From: Sphingopyxis indica
Lineage (GTDB): Bacteria; Pseudomonadota; Alphaproteobacteria; Sphingomonadales; Sphingomonadaceae
Direction: 5' to 3'
NCBI RefSeq assembly: GCF_900188185.1
Contig: NZ_FZPA01000002.1
Coordinates: 1 to 64,000, forward strand
Length of the DNA stretch: 64,000 bases
A program made the translations under genes and the position numbers. This document shows, in pieces, positions 31,195 through 39,185 of the stretch (position 1 is its first letter; every line of letters begins with the position of its first letter). The notes under the pieces are model-generated. The model had not been told where the DNA came from, ran no database searches, and saw nothing but the letters and a program-made list of their open reading frames with translations.

Positions 31195-32415
31195 CTAGCT
31201 CCCGCTACCGGCGGCGACCGAGGGCGTGTTGACGCCGTGCATCGACAGGAATTTGCGGATGTTGCGCGCCGCCTGGCGGATGCGCTGCTCATTCTCGACC
31301 ATCGCGATGCGGACGAAGCCCTCGCCGTCCTCGCCATAGCCGACGCCGGGCGCAACCGCGACCTTGGCATGGGTCAGAAGCTGCTTCGAAAATTCGAGGC
31401 TGCCCATGTCCTTCAGCGCAGGCGGCAGCGGCGCCCAGGCGAACATCGACGCAGGCGGACTCGGGATATCCCAGCCGGCGCGCGCGAAACTTTCGACCAT
31501 CACGTCGCGGCGCTTCTGATAAAGCTCGCGGTTCTTCGCGACGATGTCCTGCGGCCCGTTGAGCGCCGCGCACGCCGCCGCCTGGATCGGGGTGAAGGCG
31601 CCGTAATCGAGATAGGATTTGACGCGCGTCATCGCGGCGATCAGCCTTTTGTTGCCGACCGCAAAGCCCATGCGCCAGCCCGCCATCGAATAGGTCTTCG
31701 ACATCGAGGTGAACTCGATCGCGACATCCTTCGCGCCCGGCACCTGCAGGATCGAGGGGGTCGGATTGCCGTCGTAATAAAGCTCCGAATAGGCGAGGTC
31801 CGAAAGCACCCAGACCTTATTCTCCTTCGCCCAGGCGACGAGCCGTTCGTAGAAGGCAAGATCGACCGCCTCGGCGGTCGGGTTCGACGGATAGTTGACC
31901 ACCAGGATCGACGGACGCGGCACGGTGAACGCCATCGCGCGGTCGAGCGCACGCCAGTAATTCTCGTCGGGCGTCGTCGGCACGCTGCGGATCGTCGCCC
32001 CGGCGATGATGAAGCCGAAGGTGTGGATCGGATAGCTGGGGTTCGGCGCGAGCACGACGTCGCCGGGGCCGGTGATCGCGGTCGCGAGGCTCGCGAGCCC
32101 TTCCTTCGACCCCATCGTCACCACGACCTCGCTTTCGGGGTCGAGCTCGACGTTGAAGCGGCGCGCGTAATAGTTCGCCTGCGCGCGGCGGAGGCCCGGA
32201 ATGCCCTTCGACTGCGAATAGCCGTGCGCATCGGGCTTTTGCGCGACCTCGCACAGCTTGTCGATCACATGCTGCGGCGGCGGCAGGTCGGGGTTGCCCA
32301 TCCCCAGGTCGATGATGTCCTCGCCCGCGGCTCGCGCGGCCGCTCGCATCGCATTCACTTCGGCGATGACATAGGGCGGCAGGCGCTTGATGCGGTAGAA
32401 TTCATCGTCGGACAT
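31195..32415 (-). CDS. alaC: AlaC-like glutamate-pyruvate aminotransferase (class I/II PLP)
   Basis: This 406-residue PLP aminotransferase closely parallels E. coli AlaC in wording: RLPPYV near the start, EDIIDLGMGNPD, TMGSKEGLA, APNPSYPIHTFG, and the PLP lysine K240 in SMSKTYSMAGWR. It would interconvert pyruvate and glutamate with alanine and 2-oxoglutarate. Annotation pipelines often call this group LL-diaminopimelate aminotransferase, which is the alternative. It is followed directly by the DUF2721 gene and is divergent from phaC. Confidence 0.85.
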   Translation of the reverse strand: MSDDEFYRIKRLPPYVIAEVNAMRAAARAAGEDIIDLGMGNPDLPPPQHVIDKLCEVAQKPDAHGYSQSKGIPGLRRAQANYYARRFNVELDPESEVVVTMGSKEGLASLATAITGPGDVVLAPNPSYPIHTFGFIIAGATIRSVPTTPDENYWRALDRAMAFTVPRPSILVVNYPSNPTAEAVDLAFYERLVAWAKENKVWVLSDLAYSELYYDGNPTPSILQVPGAKDVAIEFTSMSKTYSMAGWRMGFAVGNKRLIAAMTRVKSYLDYGAFTPIQAAACAALNGPQDIVAKNRELYQKRRDVMVESFARAGWDIPSPPASMFAWAPLPPALKDMGSLEFSKQLLTHAKVAVAPGVGYGEDGEGFVRIAMVENEQRIRQAARNIRKFLSMHGVNTPSVAAGSGS

Positions 32416-32531
32416 GGGAAACTAGAACAACTCCTTTTCGTTAGGTAATAAAATGTCGCGAACGGCGCCTCGCCAGCCACGACGTGACTTGTTATACGCA
32501 ACAGACGAGAGGCTTACCAGCGGGAACCAGC

Positions 32532-34316
32532 ATGAGCGAGCGAGGCCAGGACGGAACGGACGAAGCCGGCAACACACCGAACCCCTTCATGCCCGCACCC
32601 GAGGATTTGCAGCACTGGACGAGCGTGATGGCGCGCGCACAGGCGATGATGCTCGAATATGCGCTGGGGCAGGCGGACGAGGAAAAGGACGCCCAGCCGC
32701 TGTTCGACCCGTCGAAGTGGCTCGGCAGCGACGGCGCGCAAATCTGGGCCGAACAATCGGCGAAGATGTGGGAACAGGGCGCGCGCTTCTGGTCGTCGCT
32801 CGCGACGCTCACGCCGGGTTTCGCGCCAGAGACTGCCGCCGAAACCCCGAAGGATCGGCGCTTCGCCGACCCCGACTGGACGCAGAACCCCGCCTTTGCG
32901 CTGATCCGCCAGACCTATGGCCTGCTCTCCGATCAACTGCTCGAAACCGCGCGCCAGCTGCCCGGGCTCGACGCCGAAGCGCGCGCGAAGATGGAGTTCG
33001 CCGCGCGCTCGATGGCCGAGGCGCTGTCGCCGACCAACCTTGCCGTCACCAACCCCGAAGTGATCAAGCGCGCGATCGAGACGCGCGGCGAAAGCCTGCT
33101 CAAAGGGCTGAAGCACATGCTCGCCGACCTCGCGCGCGGGCAGTTGAGCCATGTCGACAGGGATGCGTTCGAGCTCGGCGTGAACATCGCGACGACGCCG
33201 GGCAAGGTCATCCACGAAACCGGCCTCTATCAGCTCATCCATTATGCGCCGACGACGAAAGAGGTGCTGACCGTCCCGCTCGTCATCTTTCCGCCGTGGA
33301 TCAACCGCTTCTACATCCTCGACCTCAATCCGGCGAAAAGTTTCGTCAAATGGGCGGTCGAGCAGGGATTGTCGGTGTTCATGGTCTCGTGGAAATCGGC
33401 CGACGAGACGATGGGCGACATCGTGTGGGACGATTATGTCGCGGCCGAGGTCGACGCGATCGACACGGTTCGCGAGTTGCTCGACGTGCCGCACGTCCAT
33501 ACGATCGGCTATTGCGTCGCGGGCACCACGCTTGCGGCGACGCTCGCGATGCTCGCCGCAAAGGGCGAAGCCGACAAGGTGAAGTCGGCGACCTTCTTTA
33601 CCGCACAGGTCGATTTCGAGCAGGCGGGCGACCTCAAGCTGTTCGTCGACGAAAGCTATCTGGCGCTGCTTCAGCAATTGTCGTCGCAAGGCTTCCTCGA
33701 CGGCCGCTACATGGCCGCGACCTTCAACGCGCTGCGCGGACGCGACCTCATCTGGAACTATGTCGTCAGCAATTATCTGCTCGGCAACGACTATCCGCCC
33801 TTCGACCTGCTCTATTGGAACGGCGACGTCACCAATCTGCCGGCGAAATGGCACCGCCAATATCTGGTCGACCTTTATCGCGACAACCGGCTGGTGATCC
33901 CGAACAGCCTGTCGGTGCTGGGCACGCCGATCGACCTCAGAAAGATTCGCACCCCCGCCTATATCCAGGCCGGGCGCGAAGATCATATCGCGCCGCTCGC
34001 GAGCGTCTGGCGGATGATGGATCATCTGTCCGGCCCCCGGACTTTCCTGCTTGCAGGTTCGGGACATATCGCCGGCGTGGTCAATCCGCCCGCGGCGGGC
34101 AAATATCAATATTGGACCGGCGACAATGCCGCCGGGAGCCTGGAGGAGTTCATCGCCTCGGCAAGCGAGACCAAGGGCAGCTGGTGGCCGCACTGGATCG
34201 GCTGGATCGCCGGACAGGATGCCGGAAAACGTCCGGCCAAGGGCGCGCGCGTGCCGGGCAAGGGCGCGAAGAAAGCCATCGAGGACGCCCCCGGCCGCTA
34301 CGTCAAACAGCGGTAA
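32532..34316 (+). CDS. phaC: Class I poly(3-hydroxyalkanoate) synthase
   Basis: PhaC polymerises 3-hydroxyacyl-CoA into storage polyester on granules. This 594-residue protein has the class I length. It has the N-terminal PhaC domain, then an alpha/beta-hydrolase core with the lipase-box-like GYCVAG, in which C328 is the catalytic Cys. The rest of the triad is D484 in GREDHIAP and H512 in GSGHIAGVVNPP. I start at the ATG 32532 (MSERGQDG); a start 48 bp earlier is possible. A phasin gene follows 123 bp downstream, so the storage genes cluster. No phaA/phaB genes are here, so precursors come from elsewhere. Confidence 0.95.
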   Translation: MSERGQDGTDEAGNTPNPFMPAPEDLQHWTSVMARAQAMMLEYALGQADEEKDAQPLFDPSKWLGSDGAQIWAEQSAKMWEQGARFWSSLATLTPGFAPETAAETPKDRRFADPDWTQNPAFALIRQTYGLLSDQLLETARQLPGLDAEARAKMEFAARSMAEALSPTNLAVTNPEVIKRAIETRGESLLKGLKHMLADLARGQLSHVDRDAFELGVNIATTPGKVIHETGLYQLIHYAPTTKEVLTVPLVIFPPWINRFYILDLNPAKSFVKWAVEQGLSVFMVSWKSADETMGDIVWDDYVAAEVDAIDTVRELLDVPHVHTIGYCVAGTTLAATLAMLAAKGEADKVKSATFFTAQVDFEQAGDLKLFVDESYLALLQQLSSQGFLDGRYMAATFNALRGRDLIWNYVVSNYLLGNDYPPFDLLYWNGDVTNLPAKWHRQYLVDLYRDNRLVIPNSLSVLGTPIDLRKIRTPAYIQAGREDHIAPLASVWRMMDHLSGPRTFLLAGSGHIAGVVNPPAAGKYQYWTGDNAAGSLEEFIASASETKGSWWPHWIGWIAGQDAGKRPAKGARVPGKGAKKAIEDAPGRYVKQR

Positions 34317-34360
34317 TATCGCTGCCTTATACGGAGGCCGCGCGATTGCGGCTTTCTGGC

Positions 34361-34379
34361 TTTTGTGCGCCGCACAAAA
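34361..34379 (+). promoter_or_regulatory. Candidate PhaR-type operator before the phasin gene
   Basis: TTTTGTGC-GCC-GCACAAAA is a perfect 8-bp inverted repeat in the phaC-phasin gap. It is followed by further TGC/GCA-rich sequence (TTGCAA at 34385 and GTGCAGTGCAAC at 34412-34423) just before the phasin ribosome-binding site. PhaR repressors of PHA-making bacteria bind TGC/GCA-rich sites at phasin promoters. No phaR gene is visible in the window, so the assignment is an inference. Confidence 0.4.
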
Positions 34380-34439
34380 ATCTCTTGCAATCCGCGATTC
34401 GCTCCTATATTGTGCAGTGCAACATAAAGGAGTTGTCCA

Positions 34440-35186
34440 ATGGCTAGCAAGATGGACAGTGCTGAAAAGGCTTTCGAAGCCGCGACGCTGGAAACGGCCG
34501 CCAAGCCGGCGACTCCTGCGGCAACGGCAGCGACCGAAGCCGCCGTTCCGGCCCCCGCGAAGGTCGAAGCGCCAAAGACCCCGACCGTGAAGGCAAAAGC
34601 CAAGCCGGTCCAAAAGAAGGCCGCAAAGCCGGCCGCGAAAAAGGCTGCTCCCAAGAAGGCGGCCGCAAAGATCATTGCCCCCAAGCCCACAAAGGCGGCG
34701 CCGAAGCCGGCCGCTGCCCCGACCAAAGGATTCAAGACCATGAACGACACCGTCAAGAAGTTCGCTGACGAAGCCAAGACCCGCACCGAAGCGCTGACCG
34801 CCGAATTCAACGAAAAGGCGAAGGAAGCGATGGCGAAGAGCAGCAAGCTCGCCGAAGAGGCCGTCGAGTTCAACAAGGCGAACCTCGAAGCGCTTGTCGA
34901 ATCGGGCAAGATCGCGGCCAAGAACCTCGAAACACTCGGCCAGGAAGGCGTCGCCTTCGCCCGCAAGAGCTTCGAAGACACGACCGCCGCGATGAAGGGC
35001 TACACCGCCGTCAAGTCGCCGGCCGAATTCTTCAAGCTCTATGCCGAGAACAGCAAGAAGGCGTTCGACGCCGCGGTTGCGCAGACCTCGAAGACCAGCG
35101 AGCTTTTTGTCAAGATGACGAACGACAGCTTCGCGCCGATCTCGAACCGCGTCTCGGTGATCACTTCGAAGATGAAGGCAGCCTGA
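34440..35186 (+). CDS. phaP: Phasin with histone-H1-like N-terminal region
   Basis: This 248-residue granule-associated protein has two parts. Residues about 1-97 are rich in Ala, Lys and Pro with [16 protein letters not shown] repeats, like the basic domains of PhaF/AlgP/histone H1. Residues about 101-248 form the helical phasin domain ([16 protein letters not shown] to [10 protein letters not shown]), which has no cysteine. AAAGGAG stands seven bases before the start. An internal ATG (M101, 34740) has its own AAAGGA nine bases upstream and would give a 148-residue phasin without the basic part. The basic region may tie granules to the nucleoid (by analogy with PhaF). A strong terminator follows. 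Confidence 0.88.
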   Translation: MASKMDSAEKAFEAATLETAAKPATPAATAATEAAVPAPAKVEAPKTPTVKAKAKPVQKKAAKPAAKKAAPKKAAAKIIAPKPTKAAPKPAAAPTKGFKTMNDTVKKFADEAKTRTEALTAEFNEKAKEAMAKSSKLAEEAVEFNKANLEALVESGKIAAKNLETLGQEGVAFARKSFEDTTAAMKGYTAVKSPAEFFKLYAENSKKAFDAAVAQTSKTSELFVKMTNDSFAPISNRVSVITSKMKAA

Positions 35187-35206
35187 GGGCCTTCCTCTTT
35201 CCCGAA

Positions 35207-35295
35207 CGTCGGCGCGGGCCTCTCTCCCCTCCTCCCCGCCTGCGCCGACGCTCCCAAGGCCGCCCGCTTCCCCCCGAAGCGGGCGGTTCTTGTTT
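35207..35295 (+). terminator. Rho-independent terminator after the phasin gene
   Basis: A 9-bp stem CGTCGGCGC/GCGCCGACG (35207-35215 with 35242-35250) comes first. It is followed by a strong 10-bp stem CCGCCCGCTT/AAGCGGGCGG (35260-35269 with 35277-35286) and the T-rich tail TTCTTGTTT. It separates the phasin from clpS. Confidence 0.8.
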
Positions 35296-35409
35296 GCCCG
35301 GCATCTGCAAAAGGGGGTTAATGGACCGGCACCCTCTTGCGAATCCCCTTACGCGTGCGATATTCTGTCGATGATGCTTCCCGCTTCGATCCCCTATGCG
35401 GTCCGCCTG

Positions 35410-35736
35410 ATGGCGGACAAGGACGAGGATACGCCCGGCGCGCCCGGCGTGGGCATTGCGACGCGCACGCGCGCGAAGCCCAAGAAGCCGTCGATGTACA
35501 AGGTGCTGCTGCTCAACGACGATTATACGCCGATGGAATTCGTCGTGATGGTGCTCCAGCGCTTCTTCAACATGGATATCGAACGCGCGACGCAGGTGAT
35601 GCTGCACGTCCACCAGCAGGGCGTCGGCGTGTGCGGCGTGTTCAGCTATGAAGTCGCCGAAACCAAGGTCAATCAGGTGATGGACGCCGCACGGCAGAAC
35701 CAGCACCCGCTGCAATGCACGCTCGAAAAGGCGTGA
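35410..35736 (+). CDS. clpS: ATP-dependent Clp protease adaptor ClpS
   Basis: ClpS delivers N-end-rule substrates to ClpAP. The 108-residue protein has a disordered N-terminus and the conserved core: [20 protein letters not shown] (the peptide-pocket region), then [19 protein letters not shown], ending [13 protein letters not shown]. The frame is open further upstream with several possible starts (35371 and 35290). I chose the ATG giving [10 protein letters not shown] because the earlier residues are not family-like, but no clear ribosome-binding site decides it. clpA is not adjacent. Its stop lies one base from the convergent HxlR gene. Confidence 0.92.
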   Translation: MADKDEDTPGAPGVGIATRTRAKPKKPSMYKVLLLNDDYTPMEFVVMVLQRFFNMDIERATQVMLHVHQQGVGVCGVFSYEVAETKVNQVMDAARQNQHPLQCTLEKA

Positions 35737-35737
35737 T

Positions 35738-36229
35738 CTAGCCGGCCTTCGCCAGCCGCTCGGCATCGAGCGCCGGCGATCTTTGCCCTCGCAAGTCCCC
35801 GAAACCGAGTTCGGCCCCGCACCCCGGGCAAACGGTGGCCGTGCCGACGTCGGCCCCGCACGCCTTGTGGATATAGCCGATCGCATAGTCGGCTCCGGTC
35901 TCGCCCGGCGCATAAACCCAACGCTCGGCCCAGCCGCGCAGCGCATAAAGGACGCCGAACAGATCCTTGCCTTTGTCGGTCAGCCGATAGTCGTAACGCG
36001 GCGGGCGCGGCTGATATTCGTGGCGCGTGACGATGCCCTCCGCCACCAGCCGCTTGAGCCGCGCCGAGACGAGTTGCGGCCCCAGCCCGGTATTCGCGGC
36101 GATCGCCTCGAACCGCCGGACGCCGAAGAACAGCTCGCGCAGGATCAGCAGCACCGCGCGGTCGCCGAGCAGTTCGGCGGCACGCCCGACGGGGCAAAAG
36201 GTTTTCGACAGATCGGTGCGTCGGGGCAT
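35738..36229 (-). CDS. HxlR-family transcriptional regulator with Cys-rich C-terminus
   Basis: This 163-residue winged-helix regulator has FCPVGRAAELLGDRAVLLIL, FFGVRRFEAIAANTGLG and the wing PPRYDYRLTDKG, all typical of HxlR. The C-terminus carries KACGADVG and then VCPGCGAELGF, three cysteines in a zinc-ribbon-like pattern, in addition to the common N-terminal Cys. AAGGAG precedes the ATG at 36229. It faces the SDR gene across a 108-bp gap containing a 13-bp palindrome, so it likely controls that operon and itself. An inducer or thiol-stress signal is possible but unproven. Confidence 0.85.
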   Translation of the reverse strand: MPRRTDLSKTFCPVGRAAELLGDRAVLLILRELFFGVRRFEAIAANTGLGPQLVSARLKRLVAEGIVTRHEYQPRPPRYDYRLTDKGKDLFGVLYALRGWAERWVYAPGETGADYAIGYIHKACGADVGTATVCPGCGAELGFGDLRGQRSPALDAERLAKAG

Positions 36230-36293
36230 CTGTGCTCCTTGCCGTGGCGGGACGTCGTGGACATTTTCATCTCGCGGAAAAATCGCTTGCAAC

Positions 36294-36306
36294 TATGATT
36301 ATCATA
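36294..36306. promoter_or_regulatory. 13-bp palindrome between divergent genes, candidate HxlR operator
   Basis: TATGAT-T-ATCATA is a perfect palindrome in AT-rich sequence 32 bp before the SDR start and 65 bp before the regulator start. Its place between an HxlR regulator and its divergent neighbour makes it a natural operator. Confidence 0.5.
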
Positions 36307-36337
36307 TCTACTCTTGGCGGCCAAGAGGAGAGTCGCG

Positions 36338-37069
36338 ATGCCCAACCCCGCAGCCGTCATTATCGGAGCCGGCGATGCCACCGGCGGCGCGATCGCCCGC
36401 GCCTTTGCCGCCGAGGGGCTGACCGCGTGCGTCAACCGCCGCGAGCGCAATGCCGGCGCGCTCGAAGCGCTCGCCGCGTCGATCCGCGAGGCGGGACATG
36501 ACGCGCGCGCTTTTCCGGCCGACGCACGCAGCGAAGAGGCGATGATCGGCCTCTTCGAGCGCGTCGAGGCCGAGGTCGGGCCGGTCGAGGTCGCGGTGTT
36601 CAACATCGGCGCCAATGTGAACTTTCCGATCGCCGAAACCACGCTGCGCGTTTACACAAAGGTCTGGGAAATGGCCTGCCTCGGCGGTTTCCTGATGGGG
36701 CGCGAAGCCGCGAAGCGCATGGCCTCGCGCGGCCGCGGCACGATCCTCTTCACCGGCGCGACAGCCAGCTTGCGCGGCGGTTCGGGCTACGCGGCCTTCT
36801 CGGGCGCCAAGGCGGCGCTGCGGATGCTCGCCCAGTCGATGGCACGCGAACTGGGCCCGCAGGGCATCCATGTCGCGCATGTCGTGATCGACGGCGCGAT
36901 CGACACCGACTTCATCAAGGGCCGCCATCCCGATTTCGACAATGCGAAAGCGCAGGATCTGATCCTCAGCCCGCACGCGATCGCCGCCAATTATGTGATG
37001 CTCCACAAGCAGCCGAAAAGCGCCTGGACGCACGAACTCGACCTGCGCCCCTGGGGAGAAAAATGGTGA
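36338..37069 (+). CDS. Short-chain dehydrogenase/reductase
   Basis: This 243-residue SDR has a cofactor loop that reads IIGAGDATGGAIARAF, a slightly unusual version of TGxxxGxG. FNIGANVNFP replaces the usual NNAG. The catalytic region is TGATASLRGGSGYAAFSGAKAAL, where the expected YxxxK is replaced by FxxxK: the Tyr of the motif falls two residues earlier (GYAAFSGAK). An ATG at 36338 follows GAGGAG; an in-frame start at 36314 is weaker. The stop overlaps the next gene by 7 bp. The substrate is unknown. The altered YxxxK raises doubt about normal SDR catalysis. Confidence 0.85.
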   Translation: MPNPAAVIIGAGDATGGAIARAFAAEGLTACVNRRERNAGALEALAASIREAGHDARAFPADARSEEAMIGLFERVEAEVGPVEVAVFNIGANVNFPIAETTLRVYTKVWEMACLGGFLMGREAAKRMASRGRGTILFTGATASLRGGSGYAAFSGAKAALRMLAQSMARELGPQGIHVAHVVIDGAIDTDFIKGRHPDFDNAKAQDLILSPHAIAANYVMLHKQPKSAWTHELDLRPWGEKW

Positions 37070-37668
37070 CCAAAAGCCTCGAATTCATCTGCGATTTCGG
37101 CAGCCCCAACGCCTATCTGGCAATGAAGGCGCTGCCCGACCTGCTCGAGCGCACCGGCGCCGATCTCGTCATCACCCCCTGCCTGCTCGGCGGCATATTC
37201 AAGGCGACGGGCAACAAGGCGCCGATGCTGCAATATGCCGACGTGCCGGCGAAGCTCGCCTATGAAAATCTCGAGATGCGGCGTTTCATCGAACGGCACG
37301 GGCTGACCCGCTTCCGGCTCAACCCGCATTTTCCGGTCAATACGCTGCTGATCATGCGCGGCGCGATCGTCGCCGAAGACGAAGGCCTGCTCGACGACTA
37401 TGTTGACGCCGTCAACAGGGCGATGTGGGAGGAGGGCCTGAAGATGGACGATCCCGAGGTTGCCACGGCTTTCCTCTCGGAAAGCGGCTTCGACGGCCCC
37501 GCCCTCCTCGCCCGCACGCAGGAACCCGCGATCAAGGCCAGGCTCGCCGCCAATACCGAGGCCGCGGTCGCGCGCGGCGTGTTCGGCATCCCGACTTTCT
37601 TCGTCGGCGAGGCGATGTTCTTCGGCAAGGAGCGGCTGGGCCAGGTCGAAGAGGCCTTGCTCGGTTGA
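37063..37668 (+). CDS. 2-hydroxychromene-2-carboxylate isomerase/GST-kappa-like (DsbA-fold) protein
   Basis: This 201-residue thioredoxin-fold protein starts with LEFICDFGSPNAYLAMKALP, where the DsbA CxxC site is replaced by the Ser-Pro-Asn seen in the isomerase group. It ends with ARGVFGIPTFFVGEAMFFGKERL, the cis-Pro loop. Family members isomerise 2-hydroxychromene-2-carboxylate in naphthalene breakdown, using glutathione, but many are uncharacterised. It overlaps the SDR gene by 7 bp and is thus co-translated, under probable HxlR control. A detoxification role is an inference. Confidence 0.88.
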   Translation: MVTKSLEFICDFGSPNAYLAMKALPDLLERTGADLVITPCLLGGIFKATGNKAPMLQYADVPAKLAYENLEMRRFIERHGLTRFRLNPHFPVNTLLIMRGAIVAEDEGLLDDYVDAVNRAMWEEGLKMDDPEVATAFLSESGFDGPALLARTQEPAIKARLAANTEAAVARGVFGIPTFFVGEAMFFGKERLGQVEEALLG

Positions 37669-37685
37669 GAATATGCCGGGACGAG

Positions 37686-37715
37686 GTCGGCTTTGGGGTG
37701 GGGAGCGGACGTTCG
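37686..37715. repeat. Solo 30-bp module GTCGGCTTTGGGGTGGGGAG
   Basis: The second solo copy, 28 of 30 bases identical to 20227-20256. It lies 18 bp after the isomerase-like gene and 12 bp before a palindromic element. Confidence 0.75.
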
Positions 37716-37727
37716 CCTGCTCTCTTT

Positions 37728-37800
37728 CGTCATCCCGGACTTGATCCGGGATCCACAGCAGCGCCGAAGTCATGGACCCCGGATCAAGTCCGGGGTGACG
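37728..37800. repeat. Palindromic element with CCCGGACTTGATCCGGG core
   Basis: Arms 37728-37756 and 37773-37800 are nearly complementary; both carry an internal hairpin CCGGACTTGATCCGG. Outer ends read CGTCATC/CGTCACC, again like the CGTCATT class. A fragment (GACTTGATCCGGGGGCCGCC) lies at 52377-52396. The rest of the gap to murA (37801-37901) shows nothing else. Confidence 0.85.
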
Positions 37801-37901
37801 ATGATAAATAGGGCAGCAATCGGTCGCCACCGGACATCGCCTTGAGCACCGCAATCACCGCCCCCGCTTGCACGCCCGCGCGCATCGGCTAAAGACGCCC
37901 G

Positions 37902-39185
37902 ATGGATCAGATCGTCATTCGCGGCGGCCAGCGACTCAAGGGCCGAATCCCCATCTCGGGTGCCAAGAACGCCGCGCTCACCCTGTTGCCGTGCGCGCTG
38001 CTCACCGACGAGCCGCTGACCTTGCGCAACCTGCCGCGGCTCGCCGACGTCGACGGCTTCGGCCATCTGCTCAACCAGCTCGGCTGCTCGACGACGATCG
38101 AGGGATCGCGGCCCGAAGATTTCGGGCGGGTGATGACCGCACGCGCGACGACGCTCACCTCGACCGTTGCCCCCTATGACATCGTGCGCAAGATGCGCGC
38201 GTCGATCCTCGTCCTCGGCCCGCTGCTCGCGCGTGCGGGCGAAGCGACGGTGTCGTTGCCCGGCGGCTGCGCGATCGGGAACCGCCCGATCGACCTGCAC
38301 CTGAAGGCGCTCGAGGCCTTCGGTGCCGAGATCGAGCTTGCCTCGGGCTATGTGAAGGCGAGCGCGCCCGGCGGGCGGCTCGCGGGCGGAAAATTCACCT
38401 TCCCCGTCGTTTCGGTCGGCGCGACCGAAAATGCGGTGATGGCGGCGGTGCTCGCCAAGGGGACGTGCGTGCTCGAAAATGCCGCGCGCGAGCCTGAGAT
38501 CGTCGACCTGTGCAACTGCCTGGTCGCGATGGGCGCGCAGATCGACGGCATCGGCACCGAAACGCTGACGATCGAGGGCGTCGACCGGCTGCACGGCGCG
38601 ACCTATCGCGTCATGGCCGATCGCATCGAGGCGGGCAGCTATGCCTGCGCCGCGGTCATCACCCGGGGCGACGTCGAACTCGTCGGCGCAAAGGCGAGCG
38701 AGATGGAAGCGACGCTCGCCGCGCTGCGCGAGGCCGGCGCGACGGTCGAAGAGGTCAAGGGCGGCATCCGCGTCGCCATGTCGGGCCGCGCCGGACCCGT
38801 CACCCTGTCGACCGCGCCCTATCCGGGCTTCGCGACCGACATGCAGGCGCAGTTCATGGCGATGGCGACGCTCGGCACCGGCGCGTCGCTGTTCACCGAA
38901 ACCATCTTCGAAAACCGCTATATGCACGTCCCGGAGCTGGCGCGCATGGGCTGCGACATTCAGGTCAAGGGCCGCACCGCGATCGTTCGCGGCGTCGATC
39001 ATCTGATCGGCGCGCCGGTGATGGCGACCGACCTGCGCGCCTCGATGAGCCTCATCATCGCCGGGCTCGCGGCCGAGGGCGAGACGCAGGTCAACCGCGT
39101 CTATCACCTCGATCGCGGCTACGAACGGCTCGAAGAAAAGCTGCAGGCGGTCGGCGCCGACATCGAGCGGATCAGCGCGGGCTGA
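37902..39185 (+). CDS. murA: UDP-N-acetylglucosamine 1-carboxyvinyltransferase
   Basis: MurA transfers enolpyruvate from PEP to UDP-GlcNAc, the first committed step of peptidoglycan synthesis. At 427 residues it is normal. K22 and N23 are in SGAKNAAL. The reactive Cys is C123 in [15 protein letters not shown], so the enzyme is of the Cys type targeted by fosfomycin. The conserved [15 protein letters not shown] loop is present. The start at 37902 (MDQIVIRGG) is standard. Its last 14 bp overlap the end of the convergent hydrolase gene. Confidence 0.97.
   Translation: MDQIVIRGGQRLKGRIPISGAKNAALTLLPCALLTDEPLTLRNLPRLADVDGFGHLLNQLGCSTTIEGSRPEDFGRVMTARATTLTSTVAPYDIVRKMRASILVLGPLLARAGEATVSLPGGCAIGNRPIDLHLKALEAFGAEIELASGYVKASAPGGRLAGGKFTFPVVSVGATENAVMAAVLAKGTCVLENAAREPEIVDLCNCLVAMGAQIDGIGTETLTIEGVDRLHGATYRVMADRIEAGSYACAAVITRGDVELVGAKASEMEATLAALREAGATVEEVKGGIRVAMSGRAGPVTLSTAPYPGFATDMQAQFMAMATLGTGASLFTETIFENRYMHVPELARMGCDIQVKGRTAIVRGVDHLIGAPVMATDLRASMSLIIAGLAAEGETQVNRVYHLDRGYERLEEKLQAVGADIERISAG

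Noticed and set aside
34361..34379. The palindrome as a terminator for phaC
   Set aside because: The stem is short with an A-run, not a T-run, on the plus strand after it. An operator is the better reading.
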